Shown here piece by piece: positions 8,346 through 18,007 of a DNA stretch of 64,000 bases (within the stretch, counting starts at the first letter, position 1; the number at the start of each line of letters is the position of its first letter). The translations under genes and the position numbers were made by a program. The DNA lies in NCBI RefSeq assembly GCF_963664915.1, contig NZ_OY761810.1, positions 1,502,661 through 1,566,660 of the forward strand, in the 5' to 3' direction. The DNA comes from an uncultured Caproiciproducens sp. GTDB lineage: Bacteria > Bacillota > Clostridia > Oscillospirales > Acutalibacteraceae. Under the pieces are notes generated by a model. The model made no database searches. It saw only the letters and a program-made list of their open reading frames with translations, and was not told where the DNA came from.

Positions 8346-9752
8346 TTGGATAATCAAATCTGCAGCCTTACCGGCCGTATTGTCATACCGGCTGATTCTT
8401 TCTATAACGAAGCGAGACAAGACTACAACCGCGCCATTCAGCAGTATCCTCTAATAATTGACTATTGCAGGAATAAATGGGATGTCGTTAACGCCGTGAT
8501 ATGGTCGAGAAAGTTCCATGTGCCGCTAAGAATCCGCAATGGCGGCCACAATTATGAAGGCTACTCGAACGGCAACTGTACCTTAATAATTGACGTAAGT
8601 GAAATGACTCGTCTTAATATTGAAAAAAGCGGAAACCTATTGTATGTTCAAGGCGGCGTAACGAATAGGTTAGTATATGAATTTCTGTCCTCAAAAGGAT
8701 ATCCTTTTCCCGGGGGCACCTGTCCGACTGTTGGGGTAGGCGGATACGCCATGGGAGGCGGATGGGGACTTTCATGCCGTTACCTGGGACTCGGGTGTGA
8801 CAGCCTCGAGGAGATTGAGATTGTAAACTACGAGGGCGACATTATGAAAGCAAGCCGAAGCTGCAATGAGGATCTCTTCTGGGCATGCCGAGGCGCGGGA
8901 GGTGGAAATTTCGGTGTCGTCGTATCGATGAAATTCAGGCTTCCGCCGAAGGCAGACAAAGTCACCCTAATCGAAATTGATTACCTCCATGTGACTTCAA
9001 AAGAGCAGGAGGTATTTCTTAAAACCTGGCAGAAATGGCTGAGAAATGCCGACCCCAGAATTACGCTGATTTCAAGAATCTACAACTCCGTCAATGACGG
9101 CCTAGCGATGCTTGCAAGGGGCATTTTTTACGGCGAACCGGACGAGGCGGAGCAAATTGTAAAACCATTCCTTGAGCTTGCCGGAGCGGAGTATAGTCTT
9201 GACTATGTAACATTTCTCGAAGCGGTTACAATAATTGGGAGCAATTATCCACCCTTTGAAAAGTTCCAGTCTGCTAGTCGTTTTGTTCTGAAAGATTTCA
9301 GCGATTTTGAAATTTCAGAGCTTGTCAGACTGATTCGTAAACGTCCGGTGGGTTCTGTTTTTGCTGGGTTATCCATGTATGCGCTAGGTGGCAGAGTTCG
9401 TGAAATCGGAACGGATAAGACGGCATTCTTTTATCGGAATGCGCACTTTATCATTTGGCTGGAAACCACTTGGGAGAAGAACAGGTACGCGGAGGAAAAC
9501 ACGAGTTGGATAAATGACCGTTTTCCAACCCTTTCGGCCGCAACGACAGGCTCCTATGTTAATTTCCCATATTATGATTTACCCTATTACTTGGAAGAGT
9601 ATTATGGTTCGCATGTAGGCAGACTGGAAAAAATCAAAGAGAAGTACGACCCGCTTAATATTTTCACATTCCCACAGGGTATCCGTAGAGGGTTCCAGCT
9701 GCCGATACCAGCGATTGCTGAAAATAATAAGGGTGAAGCGTCAGTAAAATGA
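8346..9752 (+). CDS. FAD-linked oxidoreductase, berberine-bridge type
   Basis: A 468-residue flavoprotein of the FAD-binding type 4 / BBE family. The FAD domain is at the N-terminus, with NGGHNYEGYS (His68) and GGTCPTVGVGGY (Cys126), the two residues that carry bicovalent 8-alpha-histidyl/6-S-cysteinyl FAD in this family. The C-terminal BBE motif is YDPLNIFTFPQGI. Family members oxidise sugars, oligosaccharides or alkaloid-like compounds and usually use oxygen, which is odd in an anaerobe. It starts at TTG 8346 behind AAGGAGG. No signal peptide, so it is cytoplasmic. It is monocistronic. Confidence 0.88.
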   Translation: MDNQICSLTGRIVIPADSFYNEARQDYNRAIQQYPLIIDYCRNKWDVVNAVIWSRKFHVPLRIRNGGHNYEGYSNGNCTLIIDVSEMTRLNIEKSGNLLYVQGGVTNRLVYEFLSSKGYPFPGGTCPTVGVGGYAMGGGWGLSCRYLGLGCDSLEEIEIVNYEGDIMKASRSCNEDLFWACRGAGGGNFGVVVSMKFRLPPKADKVTLIEIDYLHVTSKEQEVFLKTWQKWLRNADPRITLISRIYNSVNDGLAMLARGIFYGEPDEAEQIVKPFLELAGAEYSLDYVTFLEAVTIIGSNYPPFEKFQSASRFVLKDFSDFEISELVRLIRKRPVGSVFAGLSMYALGGRVREIGTDKTAFFYRNAHFIIWLETTWEKNRYAEENTSWINDRFPTLSAATTGSYVNFPYYDLPYYLEEYYGSHVGRLEKIKEKYDPLNIFTFPQGIRRGFQLPIPAIAENNKGEASVK

Positions 9753-9809
9753 ACAGACGATGCCGCTTATCGAAGATTTAGGTATGTCAGAAGGCATGAA
9801 GGATAGGAA

Positions 9810-9839
9810 ACAGGGCGGTTGTAAAATCAGCTGCCCTGT
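9810..9839. terminator. Hairpin between convergent genes
   Basis: ACAGGGC (9810-9816) pairs with GCCCTGT (9833-9839) in the gap between the FAD oxidoreductase and the convergent GNAT gene. There is no long T tract, so strength is uncertain. Confidence 0.45.
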
Positions 9840-9912
9840 ATCCAAATAATCCATTATTTTTACTGCCATGTTTGTTTGTTACTGTGTGAGATCATGGGAT
9901 TATTGGTTCATT

Positions 9913-10401
9913 TTATGAAAACTTACATGAACTCAGTTGCTTTTCCATTTCATAATAACATAGAATATTGCCATTTGGGGTGGGGACTTTATTATATTTG
10001 GTTGGGAAATAACCTCTTTGTAAATACATGCTGTAAGCAGGGAAGGAAGAATCCAAAATAGAACAGGGATACTTTTTAGCAACCAGATCTTCTAGCTTAT
10101 CCATAATATATGTACCATAACCATTTCCTTGAAATTGAGGTAGTACAAACACACGGTTTATTTGATTCTCATCCACACTGCCTGTGCCTACATTTTCGCC
10201 GCCGGCTTTCAGTATAAACACATTTTGTTTTTCAATATCTTTTTGTATATGCTCATCAGAATGGTGGCTAAGAAAGAAATTTACCACTCCGACAGGGTAA
10301 TAATTGGGATATACTGCATTGATTGTGGCCTGCAAAATCGTCTTTACAATATAAAAATCGTCAGATGAAGCTTTTATTAAATTCAATTGTATCACACCCA
10401 A
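9913..10401 (-). CDS. GNAT N-acetyltransferase
   Basis: A 162-residue GNAT protein. NQINRVFVLPQFQGNGYGTYIMDKLE (about residues 80-105) is beta-strand 4 plus the acetyl-CoA loop Q/R-x-x-G-x-G/A, here QGNGYG. The C-terminus has SSFPAYSMYLQRGYFPTKY, the usual strand-5 and terminal-helix pattern. The likely start is TTG 10401 or GTG 10395; neither has a strong ribosome site, so the N-terminus is uncertain by a few residues. The substrate is unknown. Confidence 0.8.
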   Translation of the reverse strand: MGVIQLNLIKASSDDFYIVKTILQATINAVYPNYYPVGVVNFFLSHHSDEHIQKDIEKQNVFILKAGGENVGTGSVDENQINRVFVLPQFQGNGYGTYIMDKLEDLVAKKYPCSILDSSFPAYSMYLQRGYFPTKYNKVPTPNGNILCYYEMEKQLSSCKFS

Positions 10402-10502
10402 TTATAAATTATAAATCTAAACCATGTCGCACAAAAATTTCTCATAGCAACTGACAATTTCGTATTTTACCTATCATCATTGAATTCCATCTTTCATACA
10501 AA

Positions 10503-11450
10503 TCAGAACTTAGCAACTTGCGTTGCGGAACTTCCTTTTGAAGTCACGCCCCTTTTTACTACTATTTTAACGGAAGCATGGGCAAGCTGCTTGCCGCTTT
10601 TGTCATATACATTAAAATTGATGTATGTTGTTCCAACCTTTAAACCCGTTACTTTATACTCTTTACTGTTCACCTTTACAACCTTAGCAATAGTGCTTTT
10701 TGAAGAATTGACTTTGAGAGTTAGGCCTGTTCCAACTAATTTGGCACCAATCGTGTAACTGGATTTGGGTGCAATTGTGTAATTTTTGGTATCCAGCGTC
10801 AGGGAACCCACACCAATGGATTTAAAGGAAATACCGTTTTTCTTGGCATAAGTTTGTATTGGAGTATTTTGATAACCGCTGATGGTAAGGTCATCGCAGC
10901 CATCAAATGCATCAAGTCCAATGGATTTTACGCTGCTTGAAATCGTAGCACTTTTCAAACTTGTGCACTCTTCAAACGCATATTTTTCTATTGAGGTTAC
11001 ATTGTCCGGAATCGTAATTTTAGTTAAGCTTGTACACCCGTTAAATGTTTTAATGCCAATCGATTTTAAATTGTTTGAAAGGGTAACACTTTTTAAACTT
11101 GTACATTGATCGAACGCATAGTTTCCAATGGAAGTTACACTGTTTGGAATAGTTACTTTTTTCAGACCTGAGCACTGTTCAAATGCATATCTTCCAATAG
11201 CCGTTACACTGTTAGGAATTATGATTTCGATCATATCCGTGCATTCATTAAACGCTTCTTCACCAATCGATTTTACAGTACTAGGAATAGTCACACAGTT
11301 TTTCGATCCGTAGTACTTTGTTAACACGCCGTTCGTTATCATAAAGTCCGTACTTGCCGCCACAGGGGCTGCACTGCCAATTTGCACCATGCCGAATAGA
11401 ATCGTAAAAAGCGAGATAAGAGAAAGAATTTTACATTTGCAGGTTTTCAT
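10503..11450 (-). CDS. Secreted BspA-like leucine-rich-repeat protein with Ig-like domain
   Basis: About 315 residues. A signal peptide (to about residue 33) is followed by seven or so LRR_5 (BspA/Treponema type) repeats of about 23 residues with the pattern I-P-x-S-V-x-x-I-G-x-x-A-F-x-x-C, then a bacterial Ig-like (Big2-like) domain of about 95 residues. Proteins of this build are surface or secreted adhesins. No anchor is visible at the C-terminus. ATG 11450 has GGAGG seven bases upstream and is preferred over ATG 11465, which overlaps that site. It is monocistronic. Confidence 0.85.
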   Translation of the reverse strand: MKTCKCKILSLISLFTILFGMVQIGSAAPVAASTDFMITNGVLTKYYGSKNCVTIPSTVKSIGEEAFNECTDMIEIIIPNSVTAIGRYAFEQCSGLKKVTIPNSVTSIGNYAFDQCTSLKSVTLSNNLKSIGIKTFNGCTSLTKITIPDNVTSIEKYAFEECTSLKSATISSSVKSIGLDAFDGCDDLTISGYQNTPIQTYAKKNGISFKSIGVGSLTLDTKNYTIAPKSSYTIGAKLVGTGLTLKVNSSKSTIAKVVKVNSKEYKVTGLKVGTTYINFNVYDKSGKQLAHASVKIVVKRGVTSKGSSATQVAKF

Positions 11451-11741
11451 TTGTTTTTCCTCCATAATTCTTATAAATGATTTAATTGGCGCAGGAAAGG
11501 ACTGACAGTCGAATCACCCGTAACAGTCGCCAATTGATGGGTTTATGCGAAGTAGAAAAGGCCGCTTAATTATCGAAATTACTATTAGTATATTCTATTA
11601 TGATATCATTTTCAATAAATAAGGCAGCATATTGTAAAAATAAAATCCATTGATTAATTTTTTGTCAACATCCAGGCCAACCTAAAGTATCGAAATTGTG
11701 GTGCGGGAACATCTTGGATATAATAACCTAATTATTTAGAA

Positions 11742-11774
11742 ATACTTGACAAAGTATATCCAGAATGATATATT
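11742..11774 (+). promoter_or_regulatory. Sigma-A promoter with overlapping palindrome, for the Rrf2 gene
   Basis: TTGACA (11746-11751), a 17-base spacer and TATATT (11769-11774) form a near-consensus promoter. The perfect inverted repeat ATACTT-GACA-AAGTAT (11742-11757) covers the -35 box and is a good candidate operator for autoregulation by the adjacent Rrf2 protein. Confidence 0.7.
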
Positions 11775-11813
11775 ATTTAATAATGAAAAATATGTTGAGT
11801 GGAGGGAACAAAT

Positions 11814-12224
11814 CTGCTTATTACACGGGAAACAGATTATGCACTGCGAATACTGCGCGCACTATCGGGCGCAGAACAGCTTACGGCGGCGGATATCTGC
11901 CAACGGGAATTGCTTCCGCAGCAATTTGTATACAAGATTCTCAAGAAACTGGGGCGGGCCGGGCTTGTGCAAGTTACCCGGGGTACGGACGGGGGCTGCC
12001 GGTTGATCGCAGATCTTCAAAAAGTGAGCCTGTACGATTTGACGGAAATTATGGGAGCTGAGAATCTGATAAGCGCCTGCATGCAGCCTGCTTTTCAATG
12101 TGCGTGGCAGCAGAAACGCGGCTCGATTTGCACGGCACATAAACAGCTGATGCAGATTCAAGGAGTGCTGGATGCAGAACTCCGTGCGCGCAGTTTACAC
12201 CAAATGTTGTTTGAGGTCGAATGA
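11814..12224 (+). CDS. Rrf2 family transcriptional regulator, probable Fe-S sensor
   Basis: Residues 1-60 form the winged helix (LLITRETDYALRILRAL at the start, then a recognition helix around LPQQFVYKILKKLG). Three cysteines in the C-terminal half (ACMQPAFQC and SIC) match the Fe-S cluster binding region of IscR/NsrR-like proteins. GGAGGG at 11801-11806 is correctly spaced for CTG 11814, which gives the standard Rrf2 N-terminus. GTG 11799 is in frame but lies across the ribosome site. It precedes the acyl-CoA dehydrogenase/flavodiiron pair on the same strand and may sense oxygen, NO or Fe-S status for it; that link is inference. Confidence 0.85.
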   Translation: MLITRETDYALRILRALSGAEQLTAADICQRELLPQQFVYKILKKLGRAGLVQVTRGTDGGCRLIADLQKVSLYDLTEIMGAENLISACMQPAFQCAWQQKRGSICTAHKQLMQIQGVLDAELRARSLHQMLFEVE

Positions 12225-12444
12225 GGCTGTTGCTGAAACAGCGGATTTGTCACGAATAATTTTTTGCCTATAAAGTGGATAAGTTTTATCAAGTATTGAG
12301 CGACGGCAGGATTTTTAAAAATTAATCAAGATGTGCAATCTGTGAACCGCCCGCCGTAAAGCTGCGTATCCAGTTTTATGAATTTCCTTTAACGAGATTC
12401 ATAAAATATAATATACAACTTAATATAACTAAAGGAGGAAAAAT

Positions 12445-14349
12445 ATGTTTTTCAAAACAACAGAAGATCATGAAGCTCTGCGTGCAAAGATTCGGGAATT
12501 CGCGGAAACGGAAGTCAAACCCTTGGCATTTCTGCTGGATAAAGAAAGTGAATTTCCCACAGACGCCATCGAGAAACTGAGCAAGCTGGGGATGATGGGA
12601 ATCCCCTACCCAAAAGAGTACGGCGGCATGGGCTTGGATATCATCAGCTATGCTATCGCCGTTGAGGAACTCTCGCGGGTGGACGGTGGTACCGGCGTGA
12701 TTCTTTCCGCGCATACTTCACTGGGCTCATGGCCTATTTTCGCCTACGGCACCGAGGAACAAAAGCAGAAATATCTGGTTCCGCTGGCCAAGGGCGAGAA
12801 GCTGGGTGCCTTCGGTTTGACCGAGACAAACGCGGGAAGCGACGCGGGCGGCACGGAAACCACCGCTGTCCTTGACGGAGACTTTTACATTTTAAACGGT
12901 GGTAAGATTTTTATCACCAACGCTGATATAGCCGATACCTATATAGTCTTTGCCGTCACCATTCCGGATATCGGTACCCGAGGCATCAGTGCCTTCATTG
13001 TGGAAAAAGGCTGGGAAGGCTTCACCTTCGGCGACCACTACGACAAGATGGGTATTCGCTCCTCTTCCACTGCGGAACTGATTTTCAACGAGGTGAAAGT
13101 TCCCAAAGAAAACTTGCTGGGGGAGGAGGGTCAAGGCTTTAAGATCGCCATGTCCACCCTGGACGGGGGCCGCATCGGCATCGCCTCACAGGCACTGGGT
13201 ATCGCCCAAGGCGCCTATGAAAACGCACTGGAGTATTCAAAGGAACGCATTCAGTTTGGAAGACCCATCTGTCAGCAACAGATCATCGCTTTCAAGCTGG
13301 CAGACATGGCCACGAAACTCCGTGCCGCCCGGCTGCTGGTATACAGCGCCGCCGAACTCAAGGAGCACCACGAACCCTACGGCATGGAGTCGGCCATGGC
13401 CAAACAGTACGCCTCCGATATCTGTCTTGAGGTTGTCAACAATGCCTTGCAGATTTTCGGCGGCAACGGTTACCTGAAGGGCATGGAAGTGGAACGTGCC
13501 TACCGCGACGCCAAGATCTGCACCATCTATGAGGGCACTAACGAGATCCAGAATATTGTCATCGCCTCCCACATCATCGGCAAGATGCCAAAGAACGACA
13601 TTCCTGCCGGAGCTCAGCATGGGCCGGTCACCGGAGTGCGCAAGAAGATGGTTCTCAAAGAGGGTAACGCCGCGGAGCGGGTGACTGCTTTGGTGGAGGC
13701 TCTTAAGGCGGATGGTTATGACTTTACCGTGGGTATTGACATAGACACCCCCATTACCAAGGCCGAACGGGTAGTCAGCGCCGGTAAGGGGATCGGCGAA
13801 AAAGAAAATATGGAATTGGTGAAGGCCCTTGCCGTTCAGGCTGGGGCTGCCCTCGGCTCCTCCCGTCCGGTGGCTGAAACGCTGAAATATGTGCCACTGA
13901 ACCGCTATGTTGGTATGTCCGGACAGAAATTCAGCGGAAATCTGTACATAGCCTGCGGCATCTCAGGCGCGGGCCAGCACTTGAAAGGGATTAAAGATGC
14001 CACAACCATCGTTGCCATCAACAACAATCCCAACGCACCCATTTTTAAGAACTGTGATTACGGTATTGTGGGCGATGTGCTGGAGGTTCTCCCGCTGCTC
14101 ACCGCCGAACTGGATAATGGCGAGTCCAAGAAACCCGCGCCGCCCATGAAAAAGATGAAGCGGGCCGTTCCGAAAAAAGTGATCCCTACTTGGAAAACGT
14201 ATGTCTGCAATGGCTGCGGCTACGAGTACGATCCTGCCGTGGGCGATCCTGACAGCGACATTCACCCCGGTACTCTCTTTGACGCGCTCCCTGAAGAATG
14301 GATTTGCCCGGAGTGCGGAGAAGAAAAAGACCAGTTCATAGAGGTTTGA
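12445..14349 (+). CDS. Acyl-CoA dehydrogenase / ETF-alpha C-domain / rubredoxin fusion
   Basis: A 634-residue three-part flavoprotein. Residues 1-380 are an acyl-CoA dehydrogenase, with the catalytic Glu in YEGTNEIQ. Residues about 410-560 match the FAD-binding C-terminal domain of electron-transfer flavoprotein alpha ([13 protein letters not shown] and YVGMSGQKF). Residues about 585-634 are a rubredoxin with CNGC and CPEC iron ligands. The ETF N-terminal domain and ETF-beta are absent. The layout suggests electrons run from acyl-CoA or another donor via two FADs to rubredoxin and on to the flavodiiron protein encoded 50 bases downstream. RBS AAAGGAGG. Confidence 0.9.
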   Translation: MFFKTTEDHEALRAKIREFAETEVKPLAFLLDKESEFPTDAIEKLSKLGMMGIPYPKEYGGMGLDIISYAIAVEELSRVDGGTGVILSAHTSLGSWPIFAYGTEEQKQKYLVPLAKGEKLGAFGLTETNAGSDAGGTETTAVLDGDFYILNGGKIFITNADIADTYIVFAVTIPDIGTRGISAFIVEKGWEGFTFGDHYDKMGIRSSSTAELIFNEVKVPKENLLGEEGQGFKIAMSTLDGGRIGIASQALGIAQGAYENALEYSKERIQFGRPICQQQIIAFKLADMATKLRAARLLVYSAAELKEHHEPYGMESAMAKQYASDICLEVVNNALQIFGGNGYLKGMEVERAYRDAKICTIYEGTNEIQNIVIASHIIGKMPKNDIPAGAQHGPVTGVRKKMVLKEGNAAERVTALVEALKADGYDFTVGIDIDTPITKAERVVSAGKGIGEKENMELVKALAVQAGAALGSSRPVAETLKYVPLNRYVGMSGQKFSGNLYIACGISGAGQHLKGIKDATTIVAINNNPNAPIFKNCDYGIVGDVLEVLPLLTAELDNGESKKPAPPMKKMKRAVPKKVIPTWKTYVCNGCGYEYDPAVGDPDSDIHPGTLFDALPEEWICPECGEEKDQFIEV

Positions 14350-14399
14350 TATGGCAGCAAAACTGAAAACAACGATTAATTATAAAGGGGGATTCAACA

Positions 14400-15602
14400 A
14401 TGCATTGTGTTAGAAAAGTAACGGAAAATCTCTTTTGGGTGGGCGCCAATGACCGCCGCCTTACCCTTTTTGAGAATATCCATCCCATTCCCCGCGGTGT
14501 TTCCTATAACTCGTATCTGCTTCTGGATAAGCAGACCGTACTGTTTGATACGGTGGACTGGTCGGCCTGCCGTCAGTTCCTGGAAAATATAGAAGCAGTC
14601 CTTGCCGGCAGACAGCTGGATTATCTGGTGATCAACCATATGGAGCCGGACCACGGCGCGTCTATTGAGGAGGTTCTCCTGCGGTACCCAAAGGTCAAAA
14701 TTATCAGTACCGAAAAGGCGTTCATGCTTATGCGTCAGTTCGGTTTCCATATTGACGGACGGATGGAGGAAGTCAAGGAGGGCGACACCAAATCCTTTGG
14801 CAAGCATGTGGTCACCTTCGTGTCCGCACCCATGGTGCACTGGCCGGAAGCGATGGTGACATTTGATACTACCAACGGGGTTCTTTTCTCCGCGGATGCC
14901 TTTGGCTCCTTCGGTGCTTTGGACGGCAAGCTTTTCAATGACGAGGTAAACTTTGACCGTGACTGGATCGACGATGCCCGGCGGTATTTCACCAACATCG
15001 TCGGTAAGTATGGGCCTCACGTTCAGGCTCTGCTGAAAAAAGCCGGCACAATCGACATTAAGATTATCTGCCCCCTGCACGGGCCGGTCTGGCGTACCGA
15101 TCTGGGATACTTTTTGGACAAATACGACAAATGGAGCAGGTACGAGCCAGAGGAAAAGGGTGTCATGATTGTGTATGCCTCCATGTACGGCAATACCGAG
15201 AGCGCCGCGAGTGCCCTTGCTTCCGCCTTGGCAGAAAAAGGGATGACCAATGTAGTCATGTACGACGTATCCAACACCCAGGTATCATATTTGATTTCCG
15301 AGACTTTCCGTCTCAGCCACGTGGTGCTGGCCTCGGTCACCTACAATCTGGGGATTTATCCGATGATGCACAATTACCTGATGGACATGAAGGCGCTGAA
15401 TCTGCAGAACCGTACTTTTGCCATCGTGGAAAACGGTTCCTGGGCGTGCAAATCCGGGATTCTGATGCGCGAGTTTCTGGAAAACGAAATGAAGAATATG
15501 ACCGTTCTGGACGAGAAGCTTACGCTGAATTCCGCTATGAACGAGGATAATCTGCCGGAGATGGACGCTCTTGCAGATAGCATTATTGGGTCGATGAAGT
15601 GA
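14400..15602 (+). CDS. fprA: Flavodiiron protein (FprA type), O2/NO reductase
   Basis: A 400-residue A-type flavoprotein. Residues 1-250 form the metallo-beta-lactamase-like diiron domain with ligands in NHMEPDHGAS, a His in PMVHWPEA, the Asp of FSADAFGS and His in CPLHGPVW. Residues about 255-400 form a flavodoxin domain (IVYASMYGNTES binds FMN phosphate). The family reduces oxygen to water or NO to N2O in anaerobes and usually takes electrons from rubredoxin, here supplied by the fused rubredoxin of the preceding gene. RBS AAAGGGGG. A strong terminator follows. Confidence 0.93.
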   Translation: MHCVRKVTENLFWVGANDRRLTLFENIHPIPRGVSYNSYLLLDKQTVLFDTVDWSACRQFLENIEAVLAGRQLDYLVINHMEPDHGASIEEVLLRYPKVKIISTEKAFMLMRQFGFHIDGRMEEVKEGDTKSFGKHVVTFVSAPMVHWPEAMVTFDTTNGVLFSADAFGSFGALDGKLFNDEVNFDRDWIDDARRYFTNIVGKYGPHVQALLKKAGTIDIKIICPLHGPVWRTDLGYFLDKYDKWSRYEPEEKGVMIVYASMYGNTESAASALASALAEKGMTNVVMYDVSNTQVSYLISETFRLSHVVLASVTYNLGIYPMMHNYLMDMKALNLQNRTFAIVENGSWACKSGILMREFLENEMKNMTVLDEKLTLNSAMNEDNLPEMDALADSIIGSMK

Positions 15603-15630
15603 TTCCCGCAACCTAAATCAAGATTTATAA

Positions 15631-15668
15631 AACAAGAGCCGGCATCGTTGGATGCCGGTTCTTGTTTT
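15631..15668. terminator. Strong terminator after fprA
   Basis: A 16-base perfect stem, AACAAGAGCCGGCATC against its complement at 15651-15666, with loop GTTG and TTTT partly inside the stem end. It sits between the convergent fprA and helicase genes and can serve both. Confidence 0.85.
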
Positions 15669-15691
15669 CAGTGCGATGATAATCAATAAAA

Positions 15692-17764
15692 TTACTTCGG
15701 ACTGTTATTGTTTTGCAGCAAAGATGTTATTGTGCCGGAATAGGTCAAATCCAATTTATGCATTGCTCGGGTACATGCGATATACAGCATACTCTTATCT
15801 AAATCCGTTTTATAGGTTTCTTTGCAGACAAATGGAATAATGACTTGGTCAAACTCCAATCCTTTTGCAATAAACGCTGGGGTAATGATGATTCCGTTCT
15901 TGAATTCTTTGCTTTCACCATCTAATAAGCATATTTTATTGCCGGGGCCTTTTGTCGCTTCATATATTTCATCTGCCTGCGTCTGTGTCTTGCAAATAAT
16001 CCCTAATGAGCTGTAATTCGATTTCAAGAAATCATGGATGGCACATTTGATCTTGTCAATCTCATCCGCTTTGCCGGTACATTGGGTTATTGTCGGCGTT
16101 TCTCCGTGTCGCTCAATCGGAATCAGTTTTTTATCTTTTTGTATTTTTTGTGCAAAATTCGTAATTTCAAACGTAGAGCGGTAGCTTTTACATAGCTCAA
16201 CACAATCGGCCTCTGTAAAAACCTTATTTATTTCTTCAAGTGAAGAGGAACTATAGGGATTGACGGATTGGCTGCTGTCTCCTAAAATCGTCATTTTGCA
16301 TTTAAACAGTTTTGACAGTACCGCATATTGTATCGGCGTATAATCCTGCATTTCATCGACTAATAAATGCTTCACGTAATGATAATTCTCTGCTCCGTCG
16401 AAAAATATTTTGGTATACAAAAAAGGAAAGACATCCGCAAATTCGAGCGTTCCTGATTGCTTTAATTGGAACATTTCAGGCTTTCCGATATGATCATAAA
16501 AATCCTTATATAAAGATAATGCATCTTTACATTTAAACATATTTTGAATAGAAGATTTAATTTTCATGGAAACATATGTTTTCAACATTTTTCCATCCCT
16601 GGTTCTGTTGCTTTCAATAATATCTGCAGCTAATAGTTCCAACCTTTGTTGAACCGGTATTTTGTTATATGCCGTATAACGCCGCATTAAATACTCTTTC
16701 GCAATATTTACCGTGTCAATATTGATATCCGACGGAGTAAAATATTCGGCATTCACATATTCTAAAAAAGAATTCAGCTCATTTACGAACTCTATTGTGG
16801 CTTTGAATTTTATGCGCCTGACAATCGCTTCGTCTACCTCATCAATCAGTTCGGATACTTGTTGATAAAAAGTCTGAAATTTATATTGTGCTCCAATTTC
16901 CTTCTCTGCTATTTCGTCAAAGCCTATTTCTAAAATTTCCTCTTCGCCGAGCTCCGGCAAAACATTCGAAATATAATCCGCGAATACTTTGTTTGGTGAG
17001 ATAATTAAGATATTTTTGGAATTCAGTGTTTTTTTATATTTATACAGTAAAAAGGCAACCCTGTGCAAAGCAATGGATGTTTTGCCGGAACCGGCGACTC
17101 CTTGAATGATCAATACATTCGAGGAGTCATTTCTAATAATAACATTTTGTTCTTTTTGAATGGTAGCAACAATATTCTTCATCTTTTCATCCGAAGTGCT
17201 GCTCAACTCTTTTTGCAATACATCATCATTGATATTGATCGAACTCTCGATCATGTATTCCATTACACTATTCTTAATTCTATACTGTCTTTTTAATAAT
17301 ATTTCACCGTCGATTTTTCCTATTGGGGCTATGAAAAAAGCTTTTCCTACTTCAAAATCATAAAATAAACTGGATATCGGAGCGCGCCAATCATAGATCA
17401 GGATTTCAAAGTTTTCTTCATTAGTAAAAGAATGAATTCCAATATAAAAAGAATTCTCACCCGTTTCATCATTTCGAACGAAGTCGATCCTTCCGAAATA
17501 GGGGGAATCGATTAGTTTGAAAATCCGCCTCTGCTCTATAGCCGCATCCTCAGCGGAGTCAACCGCCTGATGTACAGACAATCTATTTGCAGCCTTTTCA
17601 ACGGAATCAAATTGAGAAATATTGTCCCAAATATATCTTTTTTTCTCTTGGATCTCCTGTGAGTAATTGGACATCTTTTGATCCAATTTCTGCGATGCTT
17701 CATGAAGCTTAGCCAATATTACTTTAAGGTATTCTTTTTCTTCTATTTCACTTTTATTTAACAT
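15692..17764 (-). CDS. helD: HelD-type UvrD-like helicase/ATPase
   Basis: A 690-residue superfamily-1 ATPase. The N-terminal 60 residues form a coiled-coil, as in HelD, which pushes into RNA polymerase channels. Walker A is GVAGSGKT (222-229). Walker B is VDEMQDY (about 457-463). The C-terminus has the helicase motifs GDSSQS, SYRST and IACTRAMHKLDL. HelD proteins release stalled RNA polymerase from DNA and help recycle it. ATG 17764 has an AAAGGT ribosome site. It is monocistronic; related UvrD/PcrA helicases lack this N-terminal coiled-coil and short size. Confidence 0.85.
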   Translation of the reverse strand: MLNKSEIEEKEYLKVILAKLHEASQKLDQKMSNYSQEIQEKKRYIWDNISQFDSVEKAANRLSVHQAVDSAEDAAIEQRRIFKLIDSPYFGRIDFVRNDETGENSFYIGIHSFTNEENFEILIYDWRAPISSLFYDFEVGKAFFIAPIGKIDGEILLKRQYRIKNSVMEYMIESSININDDVLQKELSSTSDEKMKNIVATIQKEQNVIIRNDSSNVLIIQGVAGSGKTSIALHRVAFLLYKYKKTLNSKNILIISPNKVFADYISNVLPELGEEEILEIGFDEIAEKEIGAQYKFQTFYQQVSELIDEVDEAIVRRIKFKATIEFVNELNSFLEYVNAEYFTPSDINIDTVNIAKEYLMRRYTAYNKIPVQQRLELLAADIIESNRTRDGKMLKTYVSMKIKSSIQNMFKCKDALSLYKDFYDHIGKPEMFQLKQSGTLEFADVFPFLYTKIFFDGAENYHYVKHLLVDEMQDYTPIQYAVLSKLFKCKMTILGDSSQSVNPYSSSSLEEINKVFTEADCVELCKSYRSTFEITNFAQKIQKDKKLIPIERHGETPTITQCTGKADEIDKIKCAIHDFLKSNYSSLGIICKTQTQADEIYEATKGPGNKICLLDGESKEFKNGIIITPAFIAKGLEFDQVIIPFVCKETYKTDLDKSMLYIACTRAMHKLDLTYSGTITSLLQNNNSPK

Positions 17765-17898
17765 TACATTACCTTTCCCAAAACCGTACTGGAGTTTAGT
17801 ATCCTTATATTATATATCAAAATAAGTAAAAGTCTAGGTTCTCTCTTTTTGATGTGGTGCCATAAGATTAGAAACCCTAAAATCAAATAACAAAAGAA

Positions 17899-17925
17899 GC
17901 AGCTTACTTCATTGAGGTAAGCTGC
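17899..17925 (-). terminator. Terminator of the dgo operon
   Basis: GCAGCTTAC (17899-17907) pairs with GTAAGCTGC (17917-17925). On the minus strand the stem is followed by TTCTTTTGTTATTTG, as expected for ending the dgoA-dgoD-dgoK message. Confidence 0.75.
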
Positions 17926-18007
17926 TGCGTTTTTATGAAACAAACAATTTCCATCAGCGGTTCAGGCGTGCGCCTCCGCCTTTGCGCATTGCAGCGCTTC
18001 TATAAAA

